Positions 63,201 to 64,000 of a stretch of 64,000 bases of DNA are shown here, piece by piece. Numbering within the stretch: position 1 is the first letter of the stretch; every line of letters begins with the position of its first letter. The notes below the pieces were generated by a model. That model searched no databases. It saw only the letters and a list, made by a program, of their open reading frames with translations, and was not told the DNA's origin. Both the position numbers and the translations under genes were made by a program. Origin of the DNA: Owenia fusiformis (taxonomy: Eukaryota > Annelida > Polychaeta > Sabellida > Oweniidae); assembly GCA_903813345.2 (NCBI GenBank), contig CAIIXF020000003.1, forward strand, positions 10,370,931 to 10,434,930, given 5' to 3'.

Positions 63201-64000
63201 CAATCTAGTTATTTTATGTTTTTTACAGATAGAATCTCTCCTTCAAAGAAACCATTGCCCGAGAAAGTTTGCAAGTGACCAAGCTTACAGGCTACAACAA
63301 GGATTCCTTATCAGCGCTACACAACAAATGGTTGATAGGCTTGTTGTTCAGGTATGTGATTGGTTGAATTTATTGTTACTATGGCGAAATGAGTTGTGTG
63401 ACAGCAAATGGTTGATGGCTTGCAGTTCCAGTGTGTGATTGGTTGAATTTATTGTTACTAATGGCAACACTAGGTTCTGTTACACAACATATGCTTGATA
63501 GGGCTCTTAGTCCTTGAATGGGATTTGTTGTTGCTTACAATTTTACCATGGTATCAATGGTTATTAGAACAGGACAGCAAATAGTCAACTAGAAGTTCAG
63601 GTTTTCATTGGTTGAATATATTGTTACTATGGTGGCAAGAGTAAGAGTTACAGCTACACAACATATGATTGATACAGGACTTTAAGTCTTGTGTGAGATG
63701 TTTACTTTATGGCAACTTAAGGTCACATTAAGATGAAGAAATTCCCCAGAATTCACAGCTCTTCATGTGAAGATGAACCTCTTGAGGTTTACACGAGGAT
63801 AGGTTCATCTACATTCTGATACTCAGACCATCTCTGCTACGCACAAGCTAGAAGGACACTGAGAGAAAGCTGTGATATCTCACGATGGTTCATCTATGAA
63901 TTCTGGGGTATTCTTCCCCCTCTCATGTTATCTTCCCCCTCTCATGTTATCTTCCCCATTATCACAATGTTACTTCAGGTGCAGGACACTGTGAATGCTC
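3198..64000 (+). CDS. CARMIL: CARMIL (capping protein, Arp2/3 and myosin I linker), 19 exons, incomplete at both ends
   Basis: Gene-level entry. CARMIL proteins bind actin capping protein at the leading edge and lower its affinity for barbed ends; they also bind membrane phospholipid and form dimers. Exons: 3198-3295, 5209-5259, 5644-5703, 5932-6083, 6492-6660, 7072-7145, 8960-9035, 9341-9429, 10594-10688 (or any of seven earlier in-frame acceptors from 9859), 13329-13519, 13967-14044, 22776-22963, 55734-55885, 56170-56324, 56650-56753, 57354-57491, 58947-59031, 63229-63351, 63979 to the edge. Every join has AG/GT and keeps phase, giving about 700 codons that follow vertebrate CARMIL order: PH-like domain, about 16 RI-like leucine-rich repeats, then the helical dimerisation region. 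The start exon and the capping-protein-interaction motif are not in the window. Which of the vertebrate paralogs (CARMIL1-3) it resembles most is not decidable; an invertebrate would normally have one. Confidence 0.93.
5209..5259 (+). CDS. CARMIL: CARMIL exon b (PH-like domain)
   Basis: 17 codons, [17 protein letters not shown], equal to the vertebrate AFLVTARIPTK strand. Acceptor ATTTTCAG directly follows a 33-bp minisatellite; donor GTAAGA. Phase 0 on both sides. Confidence 0.88.
5644..5703 (+). CDS. CARMIL: CARMIL exon c (PH-like domain)
   Basis: 20 codons, [20 protein letters not shown], corresponding to the LELTFSYLEIHG strand pair of the CARMIL PH-like domain. Acceptor TTTTAG, donor GTGAGT, phase 0. 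Confidence 0.88.
5932..6083 (+). CDS. CARMIL: CARMIL exon d (PH-like domain end)
   Basis: Encodes LIITVSSKS through a serine/acid-rich loop to [20 protein letters not shown], the C-terminal helix of the PH-like domain (vertebrate HIGTCLRKIFPG). Longer acidic loop (DDDGKS) than in vertebrates. Ends in phase 2; donor GTAAGT. Confidence 0.9.
6492..6660 (+). CDS. CARMIL: CARMIL exon e (linker and N-cap of LRR)
   Basis: Contains the diagnostic [16 protein letters not shown] (vertebrate GPCGGFSQMYACVCDW) and RDDVAW before the donor GTATGT. This segment links the PH-like domain to the leucine-rich repeats. Confidence 0.95.
7072..7145 (+). CDS. CARMIL: CARMIL exon f (LRR domain)
   Basis: [20 protein letters not shown] then HLDSR: nearly the vertebrate [23 protein letters not shown]. 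Acceptor TTTTCAG, donor GTAATA, ends in phase 2. Confidence 0.95.
7146..8959. other. CARMIL intron, 1.8 kb
   Basis: No coding signal seen. It holds a 48-bp segment duplicated with a 53-bp period (7230-7277 and 7283-7330, including GAAGACCGGTCCA) and scattered GATTGG motifs. The remainder looks like ordinary AT-rich intron. Confidence 0.7.
8960..9035 (+). CDS. CARMIL: CARMIL exon g (LRR domain)
   Basis: [20 protein letters not shown] then SGVKL, matching vertebrate [20 protein letters not shown]. Acceptor TTTTTTAG, donor GTAAGT. Confidence 0.95.
9341..9429 (+). CDS. CARMIL: CARMIL exon h (LRR domain)
   Basis: [20 protein letters not shown] then LHLSNTGIK, ending TG so that the next exon's first G completes a tryptophan. 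This is the exon immediately before the amplified acceptor array. Donor GTATGT. Confidence 0.93.
9842..10688 (+). repeat. Tandem repeat, 105 bp x 8, spanning a 3' splice site
   Basis: Near-identical units differing at a few positions (GGAGTT/GGAATT; CTGTTA/CTTGTTA/CTATTA). Each carries ATACTAATG, close to the branch-point consensus TACTAAC, 16 bases before the TTTCAG acceptor. Variants alternate along the array, suggesting growth by unequal exchange in larger blocks. Copy number should be treated as assembly-dependent. Confidence 0.95.
9859..10688 (+). CDS. CARMIL: CARMIL exon i with eight in-frame alternative acceptors (LRR array)
   Basis: The basic exon is 10594-10688 ([17 protein letters not shown], then [12 protein letters not shown]), one RI-like leucine-rich repeat, donor GTATGG. 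Upstream of it the last 22 or so bases of the intron plus 83 bases of the exon are repeated, so CAG acceptors end at 9858, 9963, 10068, 10173, 10278, 10383, 10488 and 10593. The period is exactly 105 bases (35 codons), all units lack stops, and only the last unit has a donor. Any acceptor joined to exon h therefore stays in frame and adds 0 to 7 extra repeat units. The extra segment reads LMYMYFR between repeats. The one-unit form best matches vertebrate CARMIL. Confidence 0.85.
12296..12530. repeat. Imperfect tandem duplication, about 138-bp period
   Basis: The segment CCCCAGATATTTTTCAAGG with its downstream TTTTTTGCAAATTTTTATCT and a following GATTAATTGTA occurs at 12296 and again at 12434, with small indels. 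Confidence 0.65.
12801..12888. repeat. 22-bp minisatellite, four units
   Basis: Four contiguous 22-bp units that alternate ACATGACAAATACAACTG and ACATGACAAATGCATCTG cores, i.e. two copies of a 44-bp dimer. Units are directly adjacent with no spacers. Confidence 0.85.
13329..13519 (+). CDS. CARMIL: CARMIL exon j (two LRRs)
   Basis: [20 protein letters not shown] through [18 protein letters not shown] to [17 protein letters not shown]: two leucine-rich repeats (LVYLNLSKT and LKELSLAEN), corresponding to vertebrate [20 protein letters not shown]. Acceptor TTTTGCAG, donor GTAAGT. Confidence 0.95.
13967..14044 (+). CDS. CARMIL: CARMIL exon k (LRR)
   Basis: [20 protein letters not shown] then DCALDL, equal to vertebrate [22 protein letters not shown]. 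26 codons, phase 0 both sides. Acceptor TTTTTCAG, donor GTAAGC. Confidence 0.95.
14103..14404. mobile_element. piggyBac-type MITE with TTAA ends
   Basis: Begins TTAACCTCTTGACTACCC and ends GGGATTCAAGAGGTTAA, so inverted terminal repeats of about 17 bp are bounded by TTAA, the target site of piggyBac elements. No coding capacity in 300 bp. A subterminal CCCAGAGTGACGAGAT is repeated (14118 and 14162), and the first copy can fold on TGACGAGA/TCTCGTCA. Confidence 0.8.
14873..16390 (+). repeat. Left-arm modules, three direct copies of about 600 bp
   Basis: Copies start near 14873, 15477 and 16076. Each has GGTCCCGTTGCCATGGAAAC (third copy: GGTCCCGTTGCTATGGAAAC), TTCTTATCCGTTTTAAATAA-type sequence, TTGGTACCAAATGAAAGCAT and then GCTCATTTGCATATC followed by TTTGTGACGTCATA. 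The octamer-like ATTTGCAT (ATCTGCAT in the third copy) and the perfect CRE palindrome TGACGTCA recur at the same place in each copy. Some copies have open frames, but none is conserved as protein. Confidence 0.85.
16388..16500 (+). repeat. GTCT/GTCC microsatellite with flanking element sequence
   Basis: A TGTCCCCACCACATAGTGTGGGGCC hairpin-like start is followed by a (GTCT)n(GTCC)n run at about 16435-16480 and by GGGAGTTTTCTCCAAAACCG. It interrupts the left arm of the giant inverted repeat, since the right arm lacks it. It resembles the GTCC-bearing family at 34185, 39056 and 57842 only in its microsatellite. Confidence 0.7.
18060..19345 (+). repeat. Minisatellite, AGAAGCTATA-GTGGCCCCC units
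   Basis: About 1.3 kb of degenerate 22-27-bp units built on CCCCAGAAGCTATACAGGGG-like sequence. Long stretches lack stops in several frames and would give SYTVAPR- or KLYSGPQ-type repeats, but this follows from the unit composition and there is no sign of selection for protein. A stray unit recurs at 19475-19510. Confidence 0.92.
19521..19815 (+). repeat. Tandem duplication with about 191-bp period
   Basis: TTGCTCAGATGAGGAAA with a downstream ATGCCAAA-TCTA and TTCATTAGATTTCATT block occurs from 19521 and again from 19711. The second copy ends at the MITE starting at 19822. Confidence 0.7.
19822..20466. mobile_element. Mariner-type MITE, CAGGGTGTCCCGAAAGTAT ends
   Basis: Left end CAGGGTGTCCCGAAAGTATG; right end is its inverse, CATACTTTCGGGACACCTTG, both beside TA. 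The inverted homology extends about 100 bp inward (GCCCCCCTAGGCAGACAT; TTAAAATGATATATGA). 645 bp, no transposase seen. Confidence 0.85.
20825..22470 (-). repeat. Right-arm modules, three inverted copies
   Basis: Inverse counterparts of the left-arm modules. TATGACGTCACA with upstream GATATGCAAATGAGCT-type sequence is kept at about 21570 and 22174, and a decayed TATGATGTCAC is at 20963. The outermost module ends in CCCAACAGGGTCAGTCGATC, mirroring GATCAACTGACCCTGTTGGG at 14870. Confidence 0.85.
22776..22963 (+). CDS. CARMIL: CARMIL exon l (LRRs)
   Basis: [20 protein letters not shown], then NPFTHKR and [17 protein letters not shown], matching vertebrate VCGALLRGC...LNLSR...FSHRKG...INLSGTKLSPE. 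Acceptor CTTCCAG, donor GTAAGT. Ends in phase 2. The following intron is about 32.8 kb and contains the cGAS-like genes. Confidence 0.95.
23551..24257 (+). repeat. 183-bp tandem repeat in left arm, four units
   Basis: Units begin with TGACCCCTATAGTTTCTAGA at 23551, 23734, 23917 and 24101 (last one diverged). Each includes TTTAAGGAAGTTA and CAAGTC-AAAATTTGAAAAAT. Confidence 0.9.
24258..24935. mobile_element. Palindromic MITE (GAGCACGT...TATCGCAA family)
   Basis: GAGCACGTAAAGTATCGCAA at 24259 is answered by TTGCGATACTTTCAG and CGTCCTTTACG at 24909-24935; inner homology includes CAACATATG-type sequence and CAGAAAA blocks. It interrupts the left arm of the 5.6-kb element. The element at 52367-53086 shares the end structure. 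Confidence 0.7.
24936..25689. other. Interior of 5.6-kb element, nothing recognised
   Basis: A short resumption of the left-arm sequence (GGTATAGCCCTGGATGTCCC) follows the MITE, then AT-rich sequence with no supported coding or repeat feature. Confidence 0.6.
25690..26345 (-). pseudogene. Decayed transposon-type gene, EEAD..DTDI family
   Basis: On the minus strand, broken by several frameshifts and stops, successive frames read [45 protein letters not shown], then [41 protein letters not shown] and SNDTDIII. From memory, the order R-D-x-V/I-F/L-D, then EEADTR, then DTDV is shared by a large uncharacterised protein family that is multiplied in cnidarians, molluscs and arthropods and is probably transposon-borne. 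Family assignment needs a profile search. The gene lies at the centre of the inverted-repeat element and is clearly non-functional. Confidence 0.5.
26712..27235. mobile_element. Tigger/pogo-like MITE remnant
   Basis: Left CAGTGAAACCTGTATATCCC and right AGATTAGAAAGATTTTACTG are imperfect inverted ends of the CAGTAAAACCT type. The inside has repeated GAACACCT, TTCCTCCCATTGACTCC and AATCTGAACACCTC phrases typical of decayed pogo-like elements. A related fragment is at about 16925-17160 and another CAGTAAAACCTGTCCG end is at 17460. Confidence 0.6.
27400..28110 (-). repeat. 183-bp tandem repeat in right arm, four units
   Basis: Inverse of the left-arm repeat: TTTCAAATTTT-GACTTGTTTAAAAC, CTTAAACTTCCTTAAAACCC and ATAGGGGTC recur about every 183 bp. 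Unit number and order mirror the left arm, so the repeat predates formation of the palindrome. Confidence 0.88.
28647..29825. other. Intron stretch without a supported gene
   Basis: Contains a possible degraded repeat at 29290-29475 in which AAGTGGGTGCAA, AAGTGGATGCAA and TTGGGTGCAAG recur at intervals. I see no protein similarity in the open frames. Confidence 0.55.
30514..33543 (-). CDS. Membrane-anchored cGAS-like receptor / Mab-21 protein with coiled-coil tail (copy 1)
   Basis: Single-exon frame of 1009 residues. Residues 3-29 are a hydrophobic segment (putative membrane anchor). Residues about 40-57 and 86-105 are two copies of an HKDFxENVV module. The nucleotidyltransferase core shows NGSFYQ (G125, S126), NEFDFL (E138, D140) and [10 protein letters not shown] then VTYMDMTLC (D316): the GS, E-x-D and D metal-binding motifs of cGAS and cGLRs. 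The helical half follows, with [13 protein letters not shown] and LGRCFDD like cGAS YHVKTAFFH and LGLCFDN. No cGAS-type zinc ribbon (H-CC-C) is visible. Residues about 605-900 are highly charged repeats ([33 protein letters not shown]) expected to form coiled coil; the last 110 are Lys/Arg-rich. Known family role: nucleic-acid sensing and cyclic-dinucleotide synthesis. Activity and ligand here are inference. It is nested antisense in the CARMIL intron; AATAAA on its strand is at 30420-30425. Confidence 0.85.
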   Translation of the reverse strand: MLLFFIMMMILVIAILFLITVVLTIIWQVLTQICTYKNYDAEKYKHRDFTENVVEVIPSVANSETCKEKRLTLCAEEIADCIKVNYEDEEVQEHKDFIENVVDVVSETVGWRNPEFKTHPKLPNGSFYQETKVEIPNEFDFLNPLNISTEIRAGVQNTKQVFIDKKKYPRFKNKYDYSDFLSLSSYPQEIVKQGMEELHPYDNILKQLQRAVSEALDMLQGKTRTIGQFEMRRIPNGCENWSYSLENNLISRLLYRGKRFVYKGQCDLKASKREFSDSKNADPRTLGLNEALLDTNTDGPCITLAIGGPLCVTYMDMTLCIEDKQESKQRRNGGKYFVLPRKNLDAWMRTEYKPGNKELDKHHRKILMILKYCLIECKKYQYRSKYNSHVLKTLVLNHRDKCKGRTLLGRCFDDVSQKVFRLGIESDEANSENLIICSKWLKSLPNVGYPGGDVIEQSDDLKPCDILFTLVLYILVEFMKSSPEAVDLLHTREALSICLQLICKYSMQLTDIHITSDSELKYTSNITMTCINDCISQLRDLRHKGNELNILLSSPPFPYEPYWPDPNNPICISLAGDVEIISKDKMLEEWDKWKNLITKNLEYEKQSNTHQGELRRQEEIKLKEEIKVREEMKEEVNRQERIRWEEIRQEVISQEKIIKKNIEYNFIKVDIDIIVRKIMEEYKQVMGNEKDIQEDIRHEIINEMRRQDMIRQEVIRQEKIIQEENIEYNFIKVDIDIIVRKIMEKYKQVMGDEKDIQEVIREKIMKNTRRRTQEEHRNTRHRSIEAYFEERNIIENKRIYEKDIQKDVRHEIIKEMRRQEMIRQEVIRQTKIIKKENIQYSSIKVIDIIAREIMEKYKEVMGDEKDIQKDVRHEIIKGLRRQEMIRQKVALNQKSHEQEKEWLNMETKRKASCYGMKHSNTFYNRETLKRTKSKPLKTDQLKCNISRHHKRKANCKMKLDFNKSDRKMNSTFKLKKKSESRNQAGGKKSGGGRRNIMKANIRRTLHEGM
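33560..33840 (-). pseudogene. Relict N-terminal segment of cGAS-like gene upstream of copy 1
   Basis: Minus-strand frames here match the N-terminus of copy 2 with frameshifts: MPNILFSV (copy 2 MPNIFSKP), then [23 protein letters not shown]. So the ancestral start region survives just upstream of copy 1, which now begins with a different, membrane-spanning N-terminus. Confidence 0.6.
33841..34184. other. 5' flank of copy 1
   Basis: Homologous to 47800-48095 upstream of copy 2, including TTCACATGCAAG and TGTATGAGTTTAAT. No separate coding feature. The shared segment probably contains the ancestral promoter of the pair. Confidence 0.5.
34185..34990 (+). repeat. GTCC-microsatellite / ATGGCC repeat family, copy 1
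   Basis: Starts near AATTATCCCACTGAACGAAG, then a GTCC/ATCC microsatellite and CAGGCAATAACTCAAA, followed by repeated modules of roughly 120-150 bp with TTGGTTCAAATTTTATATGC and TTTTCAAGATGGCCAC. No coding capacity. Copies at 39056-40365 and 57842-58712 share the start and the module order. Confidence 0.8.
35031..36003. mobile_element. Mariner-like element A, CAGGGTGACCC ends
   Basis: Inverted ends of about 130 bp: CAGGGTGACCCAAAAAAATG at 35031 and its inverse at 35980-36003, flanked by TA. It carries a decayed transposase on the minus strand. Element B at 36991-37975 is a close copy in the same orientation. Confidence 0.9.
35385..35905 (-). pseudogene. Decayed mariner-type transposase (element A)
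   Basis: Frameshifted catalytic-domain pieces in order: [27 protein letters not shown] in one frame where the shifted frame reads DNGNTVTVN, then [36 protein letters not shown] and DFYIRGYLK. The FSDES, xDGA and SxDLxxxDF blocks are the IS630-Tc1-mariner DDE domain. The N-terminal helix-turn-helix is absent, so the element could only move with help. Confidence 0.75.
36004..36990. other. Spacer between two mariner-like copies
   Basis: No gene seen. The phrases AACTGGCTGAGTGAGTCCCAACCAG and its neighbourhood (36930-36980) are mirrored at about 36770-36830 (CTGGTTGAGGCCAAACCAG), a short imperfect inverted repeat. Confidence 0.5.
36991..37975. mobile_element. Mariner-like element B, CAGGGTGACCC ends
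   Basis: Intact ends: CAGGGTGACCC at 36991 and GGGTCACCCTG to 37975, with TA on both sides. Very similar to element A but with its own indels, so the two are separate insertions or an old local duplication. Confidence 0.92.
37340..37891 (-). pseudogene. Decayed mariner-type transposase (element B)
   Basis: Less damaged than in [30 protein letters not shown] and [10 protein letters not shown] are in one frame; after frameshifts come [16 protein letters not shown] and [17 protein letters not shown]. The first Asp, second Asp and the DxxxLDF block of the DDE domain are recognisable; the DNA-binding region is missing. Confidence 0.8.
37976..39055. other. Intron stretch without a supported gene
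   Basis: AT-rich. A weakly repeated phrase (TCTGTATGCCTGTAATGGAGCA at 38410 and CTGTATGCCTGTTATGGAGCA at 38820) suggests an old tandem duplication of about 410 bp. Confidence 0.5.
39056..40365 (+). repeat. GTCC-microsatellite / ATGGCC repeat family, copy 2
   Basis: Starts TATGCCACCGAATGACG and GGGGGATATAGGAAAGCTGTCC as copy 1 does, is interrupted by about 190 bp (39110-39295), resumes with GTCCGTTAGTCTGTCC and CAGGCAATAATTCAAA, and continues as six or more degenerate modules with CAAAATGGC and ATATGCTGATGCC. Confidence 0.75.
40366..41363. other. Intron stretch without a supported gene
   Basis: AT-rich sequence; no coding or repeat feature that I can support. A few phrases (AAGGTGGCCATTTTGGATTTTCC at 41116) echo the ATGGCC family. 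Confidence 0.5.
41364..42446. mobile_element. Mariner-like element C, CAGGGTGTCCGGAAAGTAAA ends
   Basis: CAGGGTGTCCGGAAAGTAAA at 41364 and its inverse TTTACTTTCCGGACACCCTG to 42446, both beside TA. Around 41890-42080 (plus) there are scraps such as [11 protein letters not shown] and [10 protein letters not shown] that may be transposase remnants, too broken to classify. The right end abuts the duplicated cGAS-like block. Confidence 0.88.
43366..43965 (-). pseudogene. Severed C-terminal tail of cGAS-like copy 2
   Basis: Minus-strand pieces [11 protein letters not shown], a frameshift, then [20 protein letters not shown], two [22 protein letters not shown] repeats and [13 protein letters not shown], which match residues about 710-910 of copy 1. 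A further frameshift after NMETKK removes the basic tail (copy 1 [15 protein letters not shown]). The piece lies beyond the inserted palindromic element and is no longer in frame with the catalytic part. Confidence 0.75.
44221..45881. mobile_element. Palindromic element inserted in cGAS-like copy 2
   Basis: Ends GGTGCCTCAAAATAATTTTT (44221) and AATTATTTTGAGCCACC (to 45881). The arms are about 650-740 bp (44221-44955 inverted at 45243-45881) around a loop of about 290 bp. Both sides are next to TCTGT, a possible target duplication. The arm sequence contains the 3' part of a decayed gene (44703-45243), so the palindrome looks like a head-to-head copy of the gene's 3' end. The right end supplies the stop codon of the truncated cGAS-like frame. 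Confidence 0.85.
44703..45243 (-). pseudogene. Decayed transposon-type gene, RHLWYL / NDPAER family
   Basis: Minus strand: [20 protein letters not shown], then [20 protein letters not shown] and [11 protein letters not shown] in one frame; after a frameshift [17 protein letters not shown] and [20 protein letters not shown] to a stop. From memory, RHLWYL-x-LFD, GKP and VNDxAERxVKL occur in this order in an uncharacterised family that is repeated in many invertebrate genomes; it may be the same transposon type as the relic at 25690-26345. The last part is repeated inverted on the plus strand at 45246-45420. Confidence 0.55.
45841..47784 (-). CDS. cGAS-like receptor / Mab-21 protein, truncated tail (copy 2)
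   Basis: 647-residue frame, no membrane segment. NGSFYQ (G82, S83), NEFDFL (E95, D97) and VTYVDMTFC (D244) keep the full catalytic motif set; the helical half ([31 protein letters not shown]) parallels copy 1 closely. Relative to copy 1 it lacks a segment after the [15 protein letters not shown] region and ends early: the charged tail is cut after one KVDIDI repeat, and the last dozen residues and the stop come from the inserted palindromic element. The start MPNIFSKP is likely the ancestral one, since its relic is also seen upstream of copy 1. It may still make an active soluble enzyme, or be a pseudogene; the core has no stops or frameshifts. Confidence 0.75.
   Translation of the reverse strand: MPNIFSKPEVCSAFTSAGDCEICKEKRLTLCTQEISDCIEVNYEDEDVKEHKDFIENVVDVVSEAVGDLDPRFKTHPKLTNGSFYQETKVEIPNEFDFLNPLNISTEIRAGVQNTKKVFINKNNYHIFKSSETKQDREELHPYDDILKPLHRAVSEALDELGKGESRFLSLFDLNYLTSRLVYRGKQFVYKGQCDLKASKRELSDSKNVDPRTLELNEVLLDTNTDGPCITLAIGGPLCVTYVDMTFCIEDKSGYRGECFVLPRKNLNAWIPTEYIPGNKELDKHHRKILMILKYCLVECKKYQYRSTYNSHVLKTLVLHHRDQCKDRTLLDRCFNDVSQKVFRLGTESDEANSEDLIISSKWLKSISNFGYPGGDVIEESDNLKPCDILFTLVLYILVEFMKSSPEAVNLLGTREALSICLQLICKYSMQLTDIHITSDSELKYTSNITMKRINNCISQLRDLRHKGSELNILLSSPPFPYEPYWPDPNNPICISLTGDVEIISKDKMLEEWDKWKNLITKNLEYEKQSNTHQGELRRQEEIKRQEEIKVQEEMKEGMIRQENIRQKIRQEVIREKEIRQKILPWESFIKVDIDIIAWTILEKYIEIIGDGTDIQEKIRHEIIEEMSLYLSRQRWLKIIFYVMLPT
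48096..48800. other. Intron stretch without a supported gene
   Basis: No coding signal. It lies between the duplicated block and the first Helentron-like element. Confidence 0.5.
48801..50408 (+). mobile_element. Helentron/HINE-like element 1
   Basis: Starts with a hairpin TTAGACTCCAGATGTCAATC-TGGAGTCTA, present twice (48801 and 48858). It ends with AATCTGGAGTCTG, then a second hairpin ATTGAACTTGTTCAAT and TTCCAAAGTCTAG followed by TT. The start motif is repeated inverted near the end. Inside are GGTCAAAGGTCAAGAACTAG, ATATGGCGTCC and GACTTCCGGTTCG phrases shared by all copies, and a TATCC microsatellite. A 3' hairpin about 12 bases before CTAG, subterminal inverted repeats and an internal microsatellite are features of Helentron-type non-autonomous elements. 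No Rep/helicase gene is present, so this class is an inference. Confidence 0.6.
49425..50350 (+). repeat. TATCC / TTCC microsatellite cluster
   Basis: Long runs of CCTATCCTTCC-type pentamers, one inverted patch (GGAAGGAAGGATAGGATAGG at 49603-49670) and repeats of TTCTGGATGACTCGGCT. Similar patches recur at 54640-54735 and 55315-55540. Confidence 0.9.
52367..53086. mobile_element. Palindromic MITE inserted in a Helentron-like module
   Basis: GAGCACGTGGGTTATCGCAA at 52367 and its inverse TTGCGATAACCTACATGCTC to 53085; inner inverted matches include AATTTCAGAAGG and TTTTGACCCCATTTT-type phrases. The host module reads CTCCAAATTTAACGTATGAG elsewhere; here it is split as CCAAAT and TTTAACGTATGAG, so the empty site is known from neighbouring copies. 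Confidence 0.85.
53745..53965 (+). repeat. TACTCAGCTACT 12-bp microsatellite
   Basis: Degenerate 12-bp repeats near the 3' end of Helentron-like element 2. The same repeat in the same position is at 60870-61040 and 62945-63155. Confidence 0.9.
54029..55612 (+). mobile_element. Helentron/HINE-like element 3
   Basis: Lacks the 5' hairpin but resumes the same order (CTCCTTAACTAGAAGA, GGTCAAATTTTTATCTAGG) and ends with CTGGAGTCTGAAATTGAACT, a TTCAAT hairpin and CTAG near 55607. It includes a CAAGTCCAGGTCCAAG repeat patch at 54520-54610 and 54745-54810. Confidence 0.6.
55734..55885 (+). CDS. CARMIL: CARMIL exon m (LRR)
   Basis: [40 protein letters not shown] and [12 protein letters not shown]: vertebrate KALLLGLACN...LDLSNCELRSGGAQVL...ITSLDISDNG. 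Acceptor TTTTCAG, donor GTAAGA. It ends the 32.8-kb intron and picks up the phase left at 22963. Confidence 0.95.
56170..56324 (+). CDS. CARMIL: CARMIL exon n (LRRs)
   Basis: [40 protein letters not shown] and VELIQEDNS, matching vertebrate [26 protein letters not shown]. Acceptor ATTCCAG, donor GTAAGT. Confidence 0.95.
56650..56753 (+). CDS. CARMIL: CARMIL exon o (LRR)
   Basis: [20 protein letters not shown] then [15 protein letters not shown]: vertebrate [28 protein letters not shown]. Acceptor TTTTCAG, donor GTGAGA. Three partial copies of its 3' part follow. Confidence 0.95.
56754..57091 (+). repeat. Three extra partial copies of CARMIL exon o, 112-bp period
   Basis: The 3' three-quarters of exon o plus its donor (GATATAAG|GTGAGAGAC) recurs with the exon/intron boundary at 56753, 56865, 56977 and 57089. 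The copies lack the [10 protein letters not shown] start and a good pyrimidine-AG acceptor; 112 is not a multiple of three. They are near identical, so recent. Confidence 0.92.
57354..57491 (+). CDS. CARMIL: CARMIL exon p (last LRRs)
   Basis: [40 protein letters not shown] and AAGLQR: vertebrate [25 protein letters not shown]. Acceptor TTCTTCCAG, donor GTATGA. Confidence 0.96.
57842..58712 (+). mobile_element. GTCC / ATGGCCGCC repeat element with CCCATCGAAC ends
   Basis: Left CCCATCGAACGAAGTTCGG; right GTTCGATGGG at 58700-58709: inverted ends of 10 bp. A (GTCC)n run follows the left end, then CAATAACTCAAATACC and three tandem modules with AAGTAGTGGAGCGATTTTGT (58261, 58415, 58550) separated by self-complementary GGCGGCCATTTTGAAAAATG blocks. 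No coding capacity. Best-preserved member of the family also at 34185 and 39056. Confidence 0.8.
58947..59031 (+). CDS. CARMIL: CARMIL exon q (LRR C-cap)
   Basis: [20 protein letters not shown] then RAQVALEK: vertebrate NYTLRFMPIPMYDASQALK. Acceptor ATTACAG, donor GTATAT, ends in phase 0. Confidence 0.93.
59301..61096 (+). mobile_element. Helentron/HINE-like element 4
   Basis: Two 5' hairpins (ATTAGACTCCAGATTGAAAA at 59301; again at 59352), modules near 59520 and 60140, the TACTCAGC microsatellite (60870-61040), then AATCTGGAGTCTTAAATTG, the GAACTTTGTTC hairpin and CTAG near 61090. Confidence 0.6.
61097..63208 (+). mobile_element. Helentron/HINE-like element 5
   Basis: No 5' hairpin; starts TTTCTTTCCGAACACTTTTT like the inside of element 4 and ends AATCTGGAGTCTTAAATTG, hairpin, CTAG at 63205-63208. 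Elements 4 and 5 look like a tandem sharing ends. The 3' end is 20 bases from the acceptor of CARMIL exon r. Confidence 0.6.
63229..63351 (+). CDS. CARMIL: CARMIL exon r (helical dimerisation region)
   Basis: [40 protein letters not shown] and Q: vertebrate [34 protein letters not shown]. Acceptor TTTTTTACAG, donor GTATGT, phase 0. Confidence 0.96.
63735..63925. mobile_element. Fold-back MITE with GAAGAA-TTCCCCAGAATTC ends
   Basis: GAAGAAATTCCCCAGAATTCA at the left and TGAATTCTGGGGTATTCTTC at the right are inverse. The inside holds AGATGAACCTCTTGAGG and GATAGGTTCATCTA, also inverted. Related to the degraded piece at 1733-1798. Confidence 0.8.
63979..64000 (+). CDS. CARMIL: CARMIL exon s, cut by the window end
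   Basis: After TTACTTCAG the frame reads VQDTVNA, the vertebrate VKVQDHLNSL position, in the phase left by exon r. Only 22 bases are in the window. Confidence 0.8.

Noticed and set aside
1-64000. tRNA, rRNA or other structural RNA genes
   Set aside because: I saw no tRNA A/B-box pairs with a cloverleaf and no rRNA-like conserved stretches; a dedicated search could still find a small RNA.
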